Shown here piece by piece: positions 1 to 8,530 of a stretch of DNA of 53,123 nt. Within the stretch, counting starts at the first letter, position 1. The number at the start of each line of letters is the position of its first letter. The notes beneath the pieces are model-generated. The model had not been told where the DNA came from. It made no database searches and saw only the letters and a list, made by a program, of their open reading frames with translations. Origin of the DNA: Marinifilaceae bacterium (lineage in GTDB: Bacteria > Bacteroidota > Bacteroidia > Bacteroidales > Marinifilaceae); NCBI GenBank assembly GCA_016744515.1, contig JADGEF010000004.1, positions 18,984-72,106 of the forward strand, read 5' to 3'. A program made the position numbers and the translations under genes.

Positions 1-104
1 TTGATAACTCCTGCAGCTAAATCAGCAGCAGTAACTGGAGTTAAACGTCCTAAAAATTTTCCAACAGCTGTTCTTTTAGCTGCAACGATATATACTTTTG
101 TCAT
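1..104 (-). CDS. Acetyl-CoA acetyltransferase (thiolase), N-terminal fragment
   Basis: Only the first 34 codons are in the window; the gene runs off the left edge. The start ATG is at 104-102 on the minus strand. The protein begins MTKVYIVAAKRTAVGKF and continues through LGRLTPVTAADLAAGVI, which is the characteristic start of type II thiolases (the VxAxRTxxGKF segment of the first thiolase fold). The active-site cysteine lies beyond the window. It is the last visible gene of the lysine-fermentation operon, where a thiolase would split the acetoacetyl-CoA made by the CoA-transferase into two acetyl-CoA, one of which returns to Kce. The 184-base spacer before it holds two copies of TTGTGAGTTTGTTA (from 111 and 135). 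Family call is firm; substrate is inferred from context. Confidence 0.85.
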   Translation of the reverse strand, partial: MTKVYIVAAKRTAVGKFLGRLTPVTAADLAAGVI

Positions 105-288
105 AACGAATTGTGAGTTTGTTATTTAGTTAATTTGTGAGTTTGTTAATTCGAGAAATAGCCAATTGGTAAGTTTGCAATTCAAGGATTGATATTTGAT
201 GACTTTTAGAATTCATATACTAATATACAAAGGCACAATAATCAAATACACAACATAACCAAAATTACAAATTCACTTAATCACTATA

Positions 289-951
289 TTACGCAAGCTT
301 CATTTCAATTAAATCCTCTGCAATAATCAATTTTGCATCAGTCGCTTCTTGTACTTGCTCAACAGTAAATGTTGGGTTAATCTCTGTTAGATGAATGCCC
401 TCTGGTGTAATTTTCATTACGCCCATTTCAGTGATAATCATTTCAACTTGTCCTGCAGCCGTCAATGGCAAAGTACAAAGTGTCATAATCTTGTGATTAC
501 CTCTAGCTGTGTGCTCCATTGATAGAATAACACGCTTAGCACCTACAATAAGATCCATTGCACCACCCATTCCTGGCGTTTTTTTACCTGGAATCATCCA
601 GTTAGCAAGATTCCCTTTTTCATCAGCCTGAAGAGCTCCTAAAAAAGTAACATCAACATGTCCGCCACGGATAATAGCAAAAGATGCCGCAGAGTCAAAA
701 CTACTTGCACCTTCCTTATAAGTAATGTACCCGCCACCAGCGTTAACAAAATCCTCATCTTCTTCACCTTCGGCAGGAACAGCACCCATGCCTAGTAAAC
801 CATTCTCCGATTGAAGAATTACATTGACATTTTCAGGGACATAATTAGGAATGAATGTAGGCAAACCAATTCCTAAGTTTACTACATCACCATCTTGCAA
901 TTCGAGAGCAGAACGCTTTGCGATAATCTCTCTGATTTCTTTTTTATCCAT
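289..951 (-). CDS. atoA: Acetoacetate/butyrate-type CoA-transferase, subunit B
   Basis: A 220-residue protein of the family I (3-oxoacid) CoA-transferase beta subunits. The diagnostic SENG motif is at residues 48-51, giving Glu49 as the expected glutamyl-CoA nucleophile. The glycine-rich GIGLP is at 27-31 and GAKRVILSMEHTARGNHKI is in the C-terminal half. Length is normal for a free-standing subunit B. Its partner subunit A is about 9 kb away at the other end of the same operon (10017-10667). In lysine fermentation the enzyme would move CoA from butyryl-CoA to acetoacetate; that substrate pair is inferred from neighbours. The spacer to kamE is 67 bases and contains a 20-bp palindrome. Confidence 0.9.
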   Translation of the reverse strand: MDKKEIREIIAKRSALELQDGDVVNLGIGLPTFIPNYVPENVNVILQSENGLLGMGAVPAEGEEDEDFVNAGGGYITYKEGASSFDSAASFAIIRGGHVDVTFLGALQADEKGNLANWMIPGKKTPGMGGAMDLIVGAKRVILSMEHTARGNHKIMTLCTLPLTAAGQVEMIITEMGVMKITPEGIHLTEINPTFTVEQVQEATDAKLIIAEDLIEMKLA

Positions 952-982
952 TGTGGTATGTTGTTTTATTTATATCCCGCAG

Positions 983-1002
983 AGACGCACGGCCGTGCGT
1001 CT
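983..1002. repeat. 20-bp perfect palindrome in atoA-kamE spacer
   Basis: AGACGCACGGCCGTGCGTCT is its own reverse complement and is markedly GC-rich against the AT-rich surroundings. It fills the middle of the kamE-atoA spacer. It could form a hairpin in mRNA between the two cistrons. It resembles dispersed intergenic repeats rather than a terminator, since no T-run follows in the direction of transcription. Confidence 0.75.
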
Positions 1003-1018
1003 TTACGAAATTATAAGT

Positions 1019-1807
1019 CTATTGGTTGATTCTTCTGTCAAGTTCTTGAGCCATATACGAAGCCACGTCATCAGCATATTTATTCATACCGAAACCTGCA
1101 TCATAACCAAGCTCTTTAGCTAATTCGTGTGATAAACGAGGGCCACCACAAATCAAAATAACCTTATCACGTAAACCTTCTGCTTCTAACATTTCTACCA
1201 GCTCAACCAGGTTTTGAATATGAACATCTTTTTGAGTTACCGTTTGCGATACCAAAAGAATATCAGCTTTTAACTCGATAGCTTTAGCAATAAATTCTTC
1301 GTTTGGTACCTGAGATCCCATGTTTAGCGCCTCTACCATATCGTAACGCTCCAAGCCATAGTGACCTGCAAATCCTTTCATATTCATAATGGCATCGATA
1401 CCTACAGTATGAGCATCTGAACCTGTACTTGCACCTACAACAACAACTTTACGTCCGATGGTTTCCTTAATGAAATCATCTGTTTCGTGCATATCCATAG
1501 TAGTCGATTCTACTTTGGGTACAACGATAGTCGTATAATCAACGGTATGAATAGAACTACCATAGCAGTTGAAAAAGGTGAAACCTTTCATTAGCTCTTG
1601 AACGAACACCACTTGGATGTCTTCAAAACCCATTTTTCTCATCATCTGCTTAGCGGCTTCAATAGCCTCTTCGCCTTTGGGAACAGGAAGTGTAAAACTC
1701 ACCTGTGTTTTACCATCGTTCATGGTATCGCCGTAAGGCTTAATCTTTGTTAGATCTAAGGTCTTATCGAATTCATTCGAATTGGTAGAATAAAGTCCTC
1801 CACTCAT
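1019..1807 (-). CDS. kamE: D-lysine/beta-lysine 5,6-aminomutase, beta subunit
   Basis: A 262-residue small subunit of the adenosylcobalamin- and PLP-dependent aminomutase that turns beta-lysine into 3,5-diaminohexanoate. The B12-binding DxHxxG motif is at residues 131-136 (DAHTVG), so His133 is the lower axial ligand to cobalt. Lys144 (in MNMKGF) is the expected PLP Schiff-base lysine. Both numbers equal those known for the Clostridium enzyme, which supports the chosen start. The C-terminal half has the Rossmann-like B12 fold (ADILLVSQTVTQKD, then KVILICGGPRLS). It lies after kamD, separated by 116 bases containing a hairpin repeat. Identification is secure. Confidence 0.97.
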   Translation of the reverse strand: MSGGLYSTNSNEFDKTLDLTKIKPYGDTMNDGKTQVSFTLPVPKGEEAIEAAKQMMRKMGFEDIQVVFVQELMKGFTFFNCYGSSIHTVDYTTIVVPKVESTTMDMHETDDFIKETIGRKVVVVGASTGSDAHTVGIDAIMNMKGFAGHYGLERYDMVEALNMGSQVPNEEFIAKAIELKADILLVSQTVTQKDVHIQNLVELVEMLEAEGLRDKVILICGGPRLSHELAKELGYDAGFGMNKYADDVASYMAQELDRRINQ

Positions 1808-1831
1808 TTTCTTTTATTTTTATCATAGAGA

Positions 1832-1908
1832 AGTATCAAGATTTCAGAATCAAGTATCAAGAGGGATTACTAATTTTTCTTGATACTCTATACTTGATAC
1901 TCTATACT
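1832..1908. repeat. Hairpin repeat (AGTATCAAG family), kamD-kamE spacer
   Basis: The left arm carries two AGTATCAAG-like units (1832-1862) and the right arm several CTTGATACT units (1878-1908). The central stem is AGTATCAAGA (1853-1862) with TCTTGATACT (1878-1887). The same motif family occurs in the kamA-kdd and kdd-kce spacers, so it is a short intergenic repeat element, probably transcribed as a hairpin. Confidence 0.7.
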
Positions 1909-1923
1909 ATTGAGTTCAACTAA

Positions 1924-3477
1924 TTAATTTTTCTTCATTAAAGCTACAAAAGGATTGAAATAGTTGTTTCCTTTTTCAACAACACCATCAAGACCTTTAC
2001 CACCATTGATTGGACGCTTAATATCAGCGAAAATTCCTTTTTCAAGTGCCGTAAACATTCCCTCTTTCTCAATTTTCTCAAGCAATTCAATTGAATCACC
2101 AAGAATTTTTTGAGCTCTATTTCGAATGATACCTCCTTCTTTAAACTCAACCTCATCACCAATATTCTTCATATTGTTGAAAATATATCTTGCATTCTCA
2201 AGAGAAAGGTAACGGTCAGACATTAAAGGTGTATGAATCGCCTCAGTTAACATACCTAATAACTGGATTCCCTGTCCTGTCCAGATTGAAATCTGATTAA
2301 ACAAAGCATCCTGTACGTGTCCTTTGAAGATATTACCTGTCATGAATTTTGTAGGAGGCATATATTTTAAAGGTGCCTTAGGGAAAATCTCACGAGTCAT
2401 TTGTGCTTGGGCCAACTCGTAAAGGAAACCGTTCTCTAGTCCTGGTTCCATTTCGAAAGCGTGACCTAATCCCATTTGCTCTTCAGGAAGATCGGCAATA
2501 AGCGCTAACTGCTCGTTAATAAAATCTGAAGCCAATACAGTATGTGCTTCGTCAAAAGCATCAGCAGTTGTTAGGTAATTATCTTCACCAGTGTTGATGA
2601 TGACACCTGCAAAACCGTTCAATACTCTTGAGAAATATTGATCTACAAGTGTACGCTGCATGTTAATATCACGGAACAAGATGCCATAAAGAGCATCATT
2701 CAACATCACATCCAAACCTTCGAAGGCACCCATGGCAGCAATCTCGGGCATACATAAACCTGAACAATAGTTACACAAACGAATGTATTTACCTTCTTCT
2801 TCACCAACCTTATCAAGGTGAGTACGCATAATACGGAAGTTCTCCTGAGTCGCAACAGTACCACCGAAACCTTCAGTCGTTGCTCCGTAAGGTACATAGT
2901 CAAGCAATGACTGACCTGTTGTACGGATTACAGCAATAATATCAGCACCCTGACGAGCTGCTGCTTCAGCTTGAATAACATCTTCGTAGATATTACCTGT
3001 CGCTACAATCACGTATAAGTAAGGTTTAGGACCTTCGCCAATGGTATCGATATAATTATCTCTCTTAGCTTTACGGGCTTTGATTTTATCAATACAATCG
3101 TTGATATATGGCTTAAGAGCTTCGTGAGCCTCCTCAACAGAGTGAGATGGTAATTGAGTGATATCCAATTCACCTGAAGAGATTTTATCAGCAGCTTGTT
3201 GTGGGTTTAATCCCGCTTCAATCACTGCATTTCCTAAAAAATACATCACCCCTTGGTTAAGAACACCTTTGTCCTTAATCTCATCAACAACAACATTAGG
3301 AAGTGGCACCTCGTTATTATCAACACCATCAATCCCCAAAAGACGACACAAGGTACGCTCTACTGATACTGTGGTGTAGCTCTCTACAAACTCCTGAACG
3401 TTATCAGCAATTTTTTTCGAAACGCCCTTTGCGTAGTTAACTTTATCAAAGTCAAGACCTAGTTTACTCCTTTGCAT
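1924..3477 (-). CDS. kamD: D-lysine/beta-lysine 5,6-aminomutase, alpha subunit
   Basis: A 517-residue large subunit, the usual family length, that forms the TIM-barrel catalytic partner of KamE. It starts MQRSKLGLDFDKVNYAKGVSKKI and contains the typical DYVPYGATTEGFGGT stretch, a cysteine cluster around LCNYCSGLCMPE and the ANARYIFNNMKNIGDEVEF-type C-terminal segment (here ENARYIFNNMKNIGDEVEF). Together with KamE it carries out the AdoCbl/PLP radical 1,2-amino shift on beta-lysine. It sits directly downstream of kamC (61-base gap) and upstream of kamE. The shorter open frames lying on it in other frames are shadows. Identification rests on overall similarity recalled for the family and the adjacent beta subunit. 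Confidence 0.96.
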   Translation of the reverse strand: MQRSKLGLDFDKVNYAKGVSKKIADNVQEFVESYTTVSVERTLCRLLGIDGVDNNEVPLPNVVVDEIKDKGVLNQGVMYFLGNAVIEAGLNPQQAADKISSGELDITQLPSHSVEEAHEALKPYINDCIDKIKARKAKRDNYIDTIGEGPKPYLYVIVATGNIYEDVIQAEAAARQGADIIAVIRTTGQSLLDYVPYGATTEGFGGTVATQENFRIMRTHLDKVGEEEGKYIRLCNYCSGLCMPEIAAMGAFEGLDVMLNDALYGILFRDINMQRTLVDQYFSRVLNGFAGVIINTGEDNYLTTADAFDEAHTVLASDFINEQLALIADLPEEQMGLGHAFEMEPGLENGFLYELAQAQMTREIFPKAPLKYMPPTKFMTGNIFKGHVQDALFNQISIWTGQGIQLLGMLTEAIHTPLMSDRYLSLENARYIFNNMKNIGDEVEFKEGGIIRNRAQKILGDSIELLEKIEKEGMFTALEKGIFADIKRPINGGKGLDGVVEKGNNYFNPFVALMKKN

Positions 3478-3538
3478 TTTTGTTCTATGTTTAGATATAT
3501 GATTTTGTTTCTTTCTTTTTCAATCACAAAAAATTGTA

Positions 3539-4945
3539 TTAACGAATCAAATTTTTCTTCGCCTTATCAATAATTTGCTTGTTTATTCCCAATATTCCAG
3601 CGATGCGAAGCGCCTCGTGTGGCACCTTTGAAGCATCATCTTCAATCAAGGAATAATCCATATAATCGTTTATATTATTCTTATTAATCTCACCCTGTTT
3701 GAATTCTTTATCCAAACCTTTCACTCTCAACTTACGACAATCCTTATTCAAGCCACTGTAATGGGTTGTAATTATTGATAAGGTTTTGTTCTCGTTAAAA
3801 ATCTCAGCCACTGCATTTACAATAGCTCTCCCCTCAATTGGATTAGTTGTTCTCGCTAATTCATCAACTAAAACTAAAACATTCTCTTTCGCAATTGAAG
3901 CCTCAACCATCTCGTTGATCTTCACCATTTCAGAAGCAAAAGACGATAAGCCATTTTGTTCTGATTGATCATCGCCAACCGAAACTAAAATTCGATGGAC
4001 TAAAGAGATATGTGCCGATTGCGCTGGTACAAAAAAGCCAAATTGCAAAAGGTATTGACACAGTGCTAAGGTTTTTAAAATAACTGTTTTACCAGCCATA
4101 TTAGCACCTGTAATAAAACAAGATGAGCGATTCAATTTGATATCAATCGCTTGAAATTTTCTATTTGATAAAGCTAACGTCTCCTTTATTTGAGGATGAA
4201 ACATTGCTTTGTATTCTATTGTCGATTCTGTAATTTGAGCTCTTGTAAAGGCTAGATTGTCAGCAAGTATAGCTTTCGCTATAATCACATCGAGGTGTGC
4301 CACTTGATTTAAGGCTCTTTCCAAATCGTTCGCATAAGGGTAAAGCTTATTACAAATCTGAGCTCTTACTTTGGCTTCGATTTCATCTGATTGGCTTTGC
4401 AGAGCTTCCAAACTTTGCCCAGCATTCATATCTGGATCAGATTTAATTGCTGCCTTTAATTCTTTTATTTCCTTTCGAATTCCAGCAAGTTCTTTAGAAT
4501 AGGAATCGTATATGTAGAATGATGGAATTCTATTATTTTCAGGGTCTAAAATTGAGATCAATGAGTTTAAATCTGGGATATCAATCAATGCCGTTTCAAA
4601 CTCATTTTTAAGTTTAAATATCTCGTAAGATACCAATGCGAAAGATTTGATCTCGAAAAGCTCAATATCATCTAAAATTGAATTTGATCTTAGATTCTTA
4701 ACACTTCCTTTGATATCACGCACCTGCATGAGTTTGGTCTGAATTTTACTAATCAGACCGGCCTTTTTTCCTCCTAGAATTGAGTAAATACGATTGACAA
4801 AATCAAGTTCTTTATTCACCTCATCAGCCTTATACATCATAGGCATATCGAGTAAGTATCGCTTTCCTAAACTGGATTGCAACTGCATACTTTCCACCAA
4901 ATGCTGGAAACCTTTAACTTGAAATATGGCAGTACGTAGTTTCAA
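3539..4945 (-). CDS. kamC: Lysine 5,6-aminomutase reactivase ATPase (MutS-like)
   Basis: A 468-residue protein with a MutS-type ATPase domain in its C-terminal half. The Walker A loop is GANMAGKT (residues 280-287), there is a MutS-like SSFASEM segment (334-340), and the Walker B VLVLVDE ends at Asp361-Glu362. The N-terminal half is helical (coiled-coil-like EIEAKVRAQI region) and lacks the mismatch-recognition domain of true MutS. Position between kamB and kamD fits the MutS-related protein conserved in lysine-fermentation clusters, which is assigned to reactivation of the aminomutase after cofactor damage. A mismatch-repair role is unlikely. Function is from family and neighbourhood, not from catalytic residues. 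Confidence 0.88.
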   Translation of the reverse strand: MKLRTAIFQVKGFQHLVESMQLQSSLGKRYLLDMPMMYKADEVNKELDFVNRIYSILGGKKAGLISKIQTKLMQVRDIKGSVKNLRSNSILDDIELFEIKSFALVSYEIFKLKNEFETALIDIPDLNSLISILDPENNRIPSFYIYDSYSKELAGIRKEIKELKAAIKSDPDMNAGQSLEALQSQSDEIEAKVRAQICNKLYPYANDLERALNQVAHLDVIIAKAILADNLAFTRAQITESTIEYKAMFHPQIKETLALSNRKFQAIDIKLNRSSCFITGANMAGKTVILKTLALCQYLLQFGFFVPAQSAHISLVHRILVSVGDDQSEQNGLSSFASEMVKINEMVEASIAKENVLVLVDELARTTNPIEGRAIVNAVAEIFNENKTLSIITTHYSGLNKDCRKLRVKGLDKEFKQGEINKNNINDYMDYSLIEDDASKVPHEALRIAGILGINKQIIDKAKKNLIR

Positions 4946-4958
4946 ATTTTATTTTTTA

Positions 4959-5031
4959 AACGCTAAGACTCTAAGTCGCTAAGTTTTTTTTTATAATTCA
5001 ATTTTACTTTGTGTCTTCCTGTCTTTGCGTT
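4959..5031. repeat. Inverted repeat in kamB-kamC spacer
   Basis: AACGCTAAGAC (4959-4969) pairs with GTCTTTGCGTT (5021-5031) at 10 of 11 positions. Between them lie further CTAAG/GTCTT units and a T-rich stretch. It resembles the cgcaaagacgctaag-type intergenic repeats common in Bacteroidota and fills most of the 92-base spacer. Confidence 0.6.
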
Positions 5032-5037
5032 CTATTA

Positions 5038-6051
5038 TTAATCAACCAATTCTCTCACATTATAAACTGGCAATTTCAGTTTTTCTTCCATTGCTTGTTT
5101 TAATTCGTCTGAATTCAGACAATAACCATCTGGCGATACTGGATTGATACAAACCGCTATCAATTTCGTTTTCTGAAGCACTTTAATACTTCCGCCTCGT
5201 TTGATAAAGGCGTAATACGTTTCGGGCGTAGCAAATACTCGTGTAAAATCCCGAACGATTATCTCAATGTCTTTTATTTGTTTCTGAACCTTTAAAAAAT
5301 TCAAAAACTTATCAGTAATCGCACCGTTCACAAAGATCCGACTCCCATGAGTAAAGAGCTTGTCTTTAGCCTTTTCAATCAACAAAACTGATTCAATTTC
5401 CAAATCGAAAAGCTCTCCCTCTTCTGAAATAGCCCAAATACCTTTTTGTATAGGTAATAAAGACTCTTTCAATTCATCACCTACATCCTTCAAACTAATG
5501 AGATCGTAGGTGTAATTGGTTTTATAAACCAGTTGTGGGATATTTGCCGAAAGTGCTGCTCCTGTTGCCAAAATCATGGCATCGGTTACAGCAGGTGATC
5601 CCAAACTCTTCCGCGATAAAGCTCCATCAACTAAGGTAATATCAACATCAAAGTTTTTCAGTTGTGAAATTAGGTCCTTAACAGCTATACTGCTAGTTGG
5701 ACCCGAAATCATCACTTTGTCGCTTGATTTTGCTTTTGCCGTCACCAATCGCCCTAAAGAGGTTGATTGTGTACTAACACCCAAAACTTCAGCAACAAGT
5801 TTTTTCTTCTGATAATGCAATTCGGAAGTCACAAAAATCATCCCCTCATAAACCTCAATTTCAGGCTTATGAGTGTTAGTCACCGCATCGGTATTCTCTC
5901 CATCAACACCAATAGAAGTGAGTGCTATTTGTTTAGTGCTGCCGCTCAATCGCGACAGCACATAATTCAAACACTCGGTTTTCCCGGTATTTTTTTCGAG
6001 TCCAACGATTGACAGACTTCTGTATTTTTCTATTTCCTTAATGAAAGGCAT
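5038..6051 (-). CDS. kamB: Lysine 5,6-aminomutase reactivase subunit
   Basis: A 337-residue protein with an N-terminal P-loop, GLEKNTGKT (residues 17-25), and GVDGEN further on, suggesting nucleotide binding. The middle contains TLVDGALSRKSLGSP. It matches the KamB position in lysine clusters, between kamA and the MutS-like kamC, and is thought to act with KamC in reactivating KamDE. Its first 22 bases overlap the end of kamA, so translation is likely coupled. I recognise it mainly by order, length and P-loop; a more general GTPase-like role cannot be excluded from sequence alone. Confidence 0.82.
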   Translation of the reverse strand: MPFIKEIEKYRSLSIVGLEKNTGKTECLNYVLSRLSGSTKQIALTSIGVDGENTDAVTNTHKPEIEVYEGMIFVTSELHYQKKKLVAEVLGVSTQSTSLGRLVTAKAKSSDKVMISGPTSSIAVKDLISQLKNFDVDITLVDGALSRKSLGSPAVTDAMILATGAALSANIPQLVYKTNYTYDLISLKDVGDELKESLLPIQKGIWAISEEGELFDLEIESVLLIEKAKDKLFTHGSRIFVNGAITDKFLNFLKVQKQIKDIEIIVRDFTRVFATPETYYAFIKRGGSIKVLQKTKLIAVCINPVSPDGYCLNSDELKQAMEEKLKLPVYNVRELVD

Positions 6052-7319
6052 TCAGTTTTTTTATTTCTCTCTTTACGTTGCAATAATGATGGTTCAATAG
6101 CCAATCGACTACCTTCAAGAAGAGATGCGACTCCTTCAGGCTGTTTGTGATTAGAGCATTCCGGACAATGACAATTTTCCACATAATCCTTAGGTTCGGT
6201 ATAAGTTGTTATAACTCCCTCGAAATTACGCAAAATTACCTTGGAAGGACTCTGTGAAACCACATACTGAGGCATAACAGGAATCTTTCCACCACCACCA
6301 GGCGCATCAACTACAAAAGTAGGAACTGCAAGACCAGAGGTATGACCACGAAGACTTTCAATAATCTCGATTCCTTTGGAAACAGGCGTCCTAAAGTGCT
6401 CTAGTCCCATTGAAAGGTCACACTGATAGATGTAATAAGGACGAATACGGTTCATTACCAAATTGTGAACCAATTTCTTCATTACGTGAACACAGTCGTT
6501 AACACCTCTCAACAATACCGATTGGTTACCCAATGGTACGCCAGCATCAGCTAAACGAGCAATTGCAGCTTTAGATTCTGTAGTTATTTCGTCTGAGTGA
6601 TTAAAATGAGTATTTAACCATACTGGATGATATTTTTTAATCATATTAACCAATCCTTCAGTAATACGCTGTGGCAATACAACAGGCGTACGTGTTCCAA
6701 TACGGATGATCTCAACATGAGGAATAGCACGTAATGAGCTAATAATATATTCCAATTTATCATCACCAATCAAAAGAGCATCACCACCAGAAAGTACAAC
6801 GTCTCTAACCTGAGGTGTGTTTCTGATATATTCGATAGCCTTCTCAATATTGTCCTTTGGTGTAGAAGCATCAGACTGACCAGCAAAACGACGACGGGTA
6901 CAGTGACGACAATACATTGCACACATATCAGTAATCAAGAATAATACACGATCTGGATAACGATGAGTTAAGCCTGGAACTGGAGAATCTTCATCCTCGT
7001 GCAATGGATCTAAAAGATCGGCATCAGCGTGATGAACTTCCATAGCAGTTGGAATAGCCTGTTTACGTACAGGACACTCTGGGTTATTTACATCTACAAG
7101 TGATAAATAATAGGGTGTAATAGCCATACGCAATGTTGCCAACGACCTCTTTACACCTTCTTCTTCTTCAGCGGTAAGATTGATATACTTTTTAAGATCC
7201 TTTAGAGTTTCAATACGGTTCCTAACCTGCCATCTCCAATCATTCCACTGTTCGTCTGTAACCTCTGGAAACATTTCCTTACGTCCCTTATTTTCAATCA
7301 TCATATTTTGTTTTAGCAT
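6030..7319 (-). CDS. kamA: L-lysine 2,3-aminomutase (radical SAM)
   Basis: A 429-residue enzyme that catalyses L-lysine to L-beta-lysine, the first pathway step. The radical-SAM cluster motif is CAMYCRHC with Cys133, Cys137 and Cys140. The PLP lysine is Lys345 in PGGGGKIPV. Zinc ligands fit Cys383, Cys385 and Cys388 (CHCPEC) plus Cys276 from the neighbouring subunit. All these are eight residues beyond the Clostridium subterminale numbering, a consistent offset that supports both identity and start. The DPLHEDEDSPVPGLTHRYPDRVLFL segment is also typical. The 3' end overlaps kamB by 22 bases. A short EpmB-type role is unlikely given the length, the C-terminal zinc motif and the operon. Confidence 0.98.
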   Translation of the reverse strand: MLKQNMMIENKGRKEMFPEVTDEQWNDWRWQVRNRIETLKDLKKYINLTAEEEEGVKRSLATLRMAITPYYLSLVDVNNPECPVRKQAIPTAMEVHHADADLLDPLHEDEDSPVPGLTHRYPDRVLFLITDMCAMYCRHCTRRRFAGQSDASTPKDNIEKAIEYIRNTPQVRDVVLSGGDALLIGDDKLEYIISSLRAIPHVEIIRIGTRTPVVLPQRITEGLVNMIKKYHPVWLNTHFNHSDEITTESKAAIARLADAGVPLGNQSVLLRGVNDCVHVMKKLVHNLVMNRIRPYYIYQCDLSMGLEHFRTPVSKGIEIIESLRGHTSGLAVPTFVVDAPGGGGKIPVMPQYVVSQSPSKVILRNFEGVITTYTEPKDYVENCHCPECSNHKQPEGVASLLEGSRLAIEPSLLQRKERNKKTECLSLRK

Positions 7320-7320
7320 T

Positions 7321-7396
7321 AAGATTTAGAATCAAATATCAAGGAGAAAGTCTGTTGTATCAAAACTATTTCTTGATACTCGATACTTTTATCTTA
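7321..7396. repeat. Hairpin repeat (ATCAAG family), kdd-kamA spacer
   Basis: Left arm AAGATTTAGAATCAAATATCAAG (7321-7343, imperfect) faces a right arm with CTTGATACT and CGATACTTTTATCTT up to 7395. It is a diverged relative of the repeats at 1832-1908 and 8459-8530. Confidence 0.6.
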
Positions 7397-7407
7397 ATGT
7401 CTATAAT

Positions 7408-8442
7408 CTACACGTATAATTTTTCAAACAACTCTCTAATTCCTGCTGATTCTCTAATGATTTCAAGTGTTAGATCAGCATGTCCAATTGCATAACCATT
7501 TCCAACAATCATATCAACATCTTTACCTACACCTTCAGCACCTAGAGCTGCTTTAGAGAAAGAAGTTGCCATAGAGAAGAAATAAACACAACCCCGATCT
7601 TTAGTGATCAAGATTGAAGACATTTCAGTAGAAGCAACGTTTACATTGTTGATAACCACATCGCAACCTTCTTCGCCGCAAATCCTAGTCACCTCTGTGT
7701 AAACATTCATTACGTCAGTTGCATCACCAATAATTACATCAGTCGCTAAACCAAGATCAGTAATACGTTTTGCGTTCTCTGCAGAATACTCAACAACAAT
7801 TACTTTTCCCTTAGGACCTACTTTTTTCATTGCTTGGTAGCAGCAAAGCACACCTGATTTACCACCACCACCGATGATACAAACAGTTTCACCTTCTTTA
7901 ACCAAACGATCAACCTGAGCAGGAGCACCAGCTACATCAAGAGCAGCTAAAGCTAATTTCTCTGGTAAATCAGATGGAAGAACTGCGTATAAACCAGAAG
8001 CAAAAAGAATCGCTTGACCATCGATATCAACCTGATCGTTAGATAGATTAATATTCGTGATTTTATCGATATTAAGTGGTGTAAGAGATAGAGAAACCAA
8101 AGTCGCTATCTTATCACCTACTTTAAGATCTTGATTTGGGAAATTTGGTCCAACTTCTTTAATTGTACCAATCAACATTCCACCAGAACCCGTAACTGGG
8201 TTTTGCATTTTTCCACGTTCAGAAACGATAGATAGAATCATTTCTTCCATCTTAGCCGTATCAGCGTCACAAGCACCTTTTACCTGAGTAAAACTTGCTG
8301 AGTCGATATTCAATGTTTGAACATCGATTAAAACCTCATTGTCATAAATCGACATGGTGTTATCCAACTTCTGAGCTGGCTGTGGAAGTGTTCCTTTTGG
8401 CTCAAGGACTCTGTGAGTTCCGTATTTGTTTCCTGCTTTCAT
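7408..8442 (-). CDS. kdd: L-erythro-3,5-diaminohexanoate dehydrogenase
   Basis: A 344-residue NAD(P)-dependent dehydrogenase that oxidises 3,5-diaminohexanoate to 5-amino-3-oxohexanoate with release of ammonia. The N-terminus KAGNKYGTHRVLEPKGTLPQPA is characteristic of Kdd. The Rossmann fold shows VCIIGGGGKSGVLCCYQA around residue 190 and KVIVVEYSAENAKR as the second beta strand with its acidic end. The chain is a zinc-less medium-chain-like dehydrogenase of normal family length. It lies between kce and kamA, with hairpin repeats in both flanking spacers. Confidence 0.95.
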   Translation of the reverse strand: MKAGNKYGTHRVLEPKGTLPQPAQKLDNTMSIYDNEVLIDVQTLNIDSASFTQVKGACDADTAKMEEMILSIVSERGKMQNPVTGSGGMLIGTIKEVGPNFPNQDLKVGDKIATLVSLSLTPLNIDKITNINLSNDQVDIDGQAILFASGLYAVLPSDLPEKLALAALDVAGAPAQVDRLVKEGETVCIIGGGGKSGVLCCYQAMKKVGPKGKVIVVEYSAENAKRITDLGLATDVIIGDATDVMNVYTEVTRICGEEGCDVVINNVNVASTEMSSILITKDRGCVYFFSMATSFSKAALGAEGVGKDVDMIVGNGYAIGHADLTLEIIRESAGIRELFEKLYV

Positions 8443-8458
8443 TTTTTCAAATAAGATT

Positions 8459-8530
8459 TGAGTATCAAGATTACAGTATCAAGAATAATAACAAATTCAT
8501 CTTGATACTCTGTACTTGATACTTGATACT
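8459..8530. repeat. Hairpin repeat (AGTATCAAGA family), kce-kdd spacer
   Basis: The left arm has two AGTATCAAGA units (8461-8470 and 8475-8484). The right arm has TCTTGATACT (from 8500) followed by further CTTGATACT copies up to 8530. The repeat reaches the kce stop codon, so the last bases of kce are part of the element. Same family as 1832-1908. Confidence 0.7.

Noticed and set aside
3539-4945. MutS mismatch-repair protein
   Set aside because: Only the ATPase domain is MutS-like, there is no mismatch-recognition domain, and the gene sits inside the lysine cluster at the KamC position.
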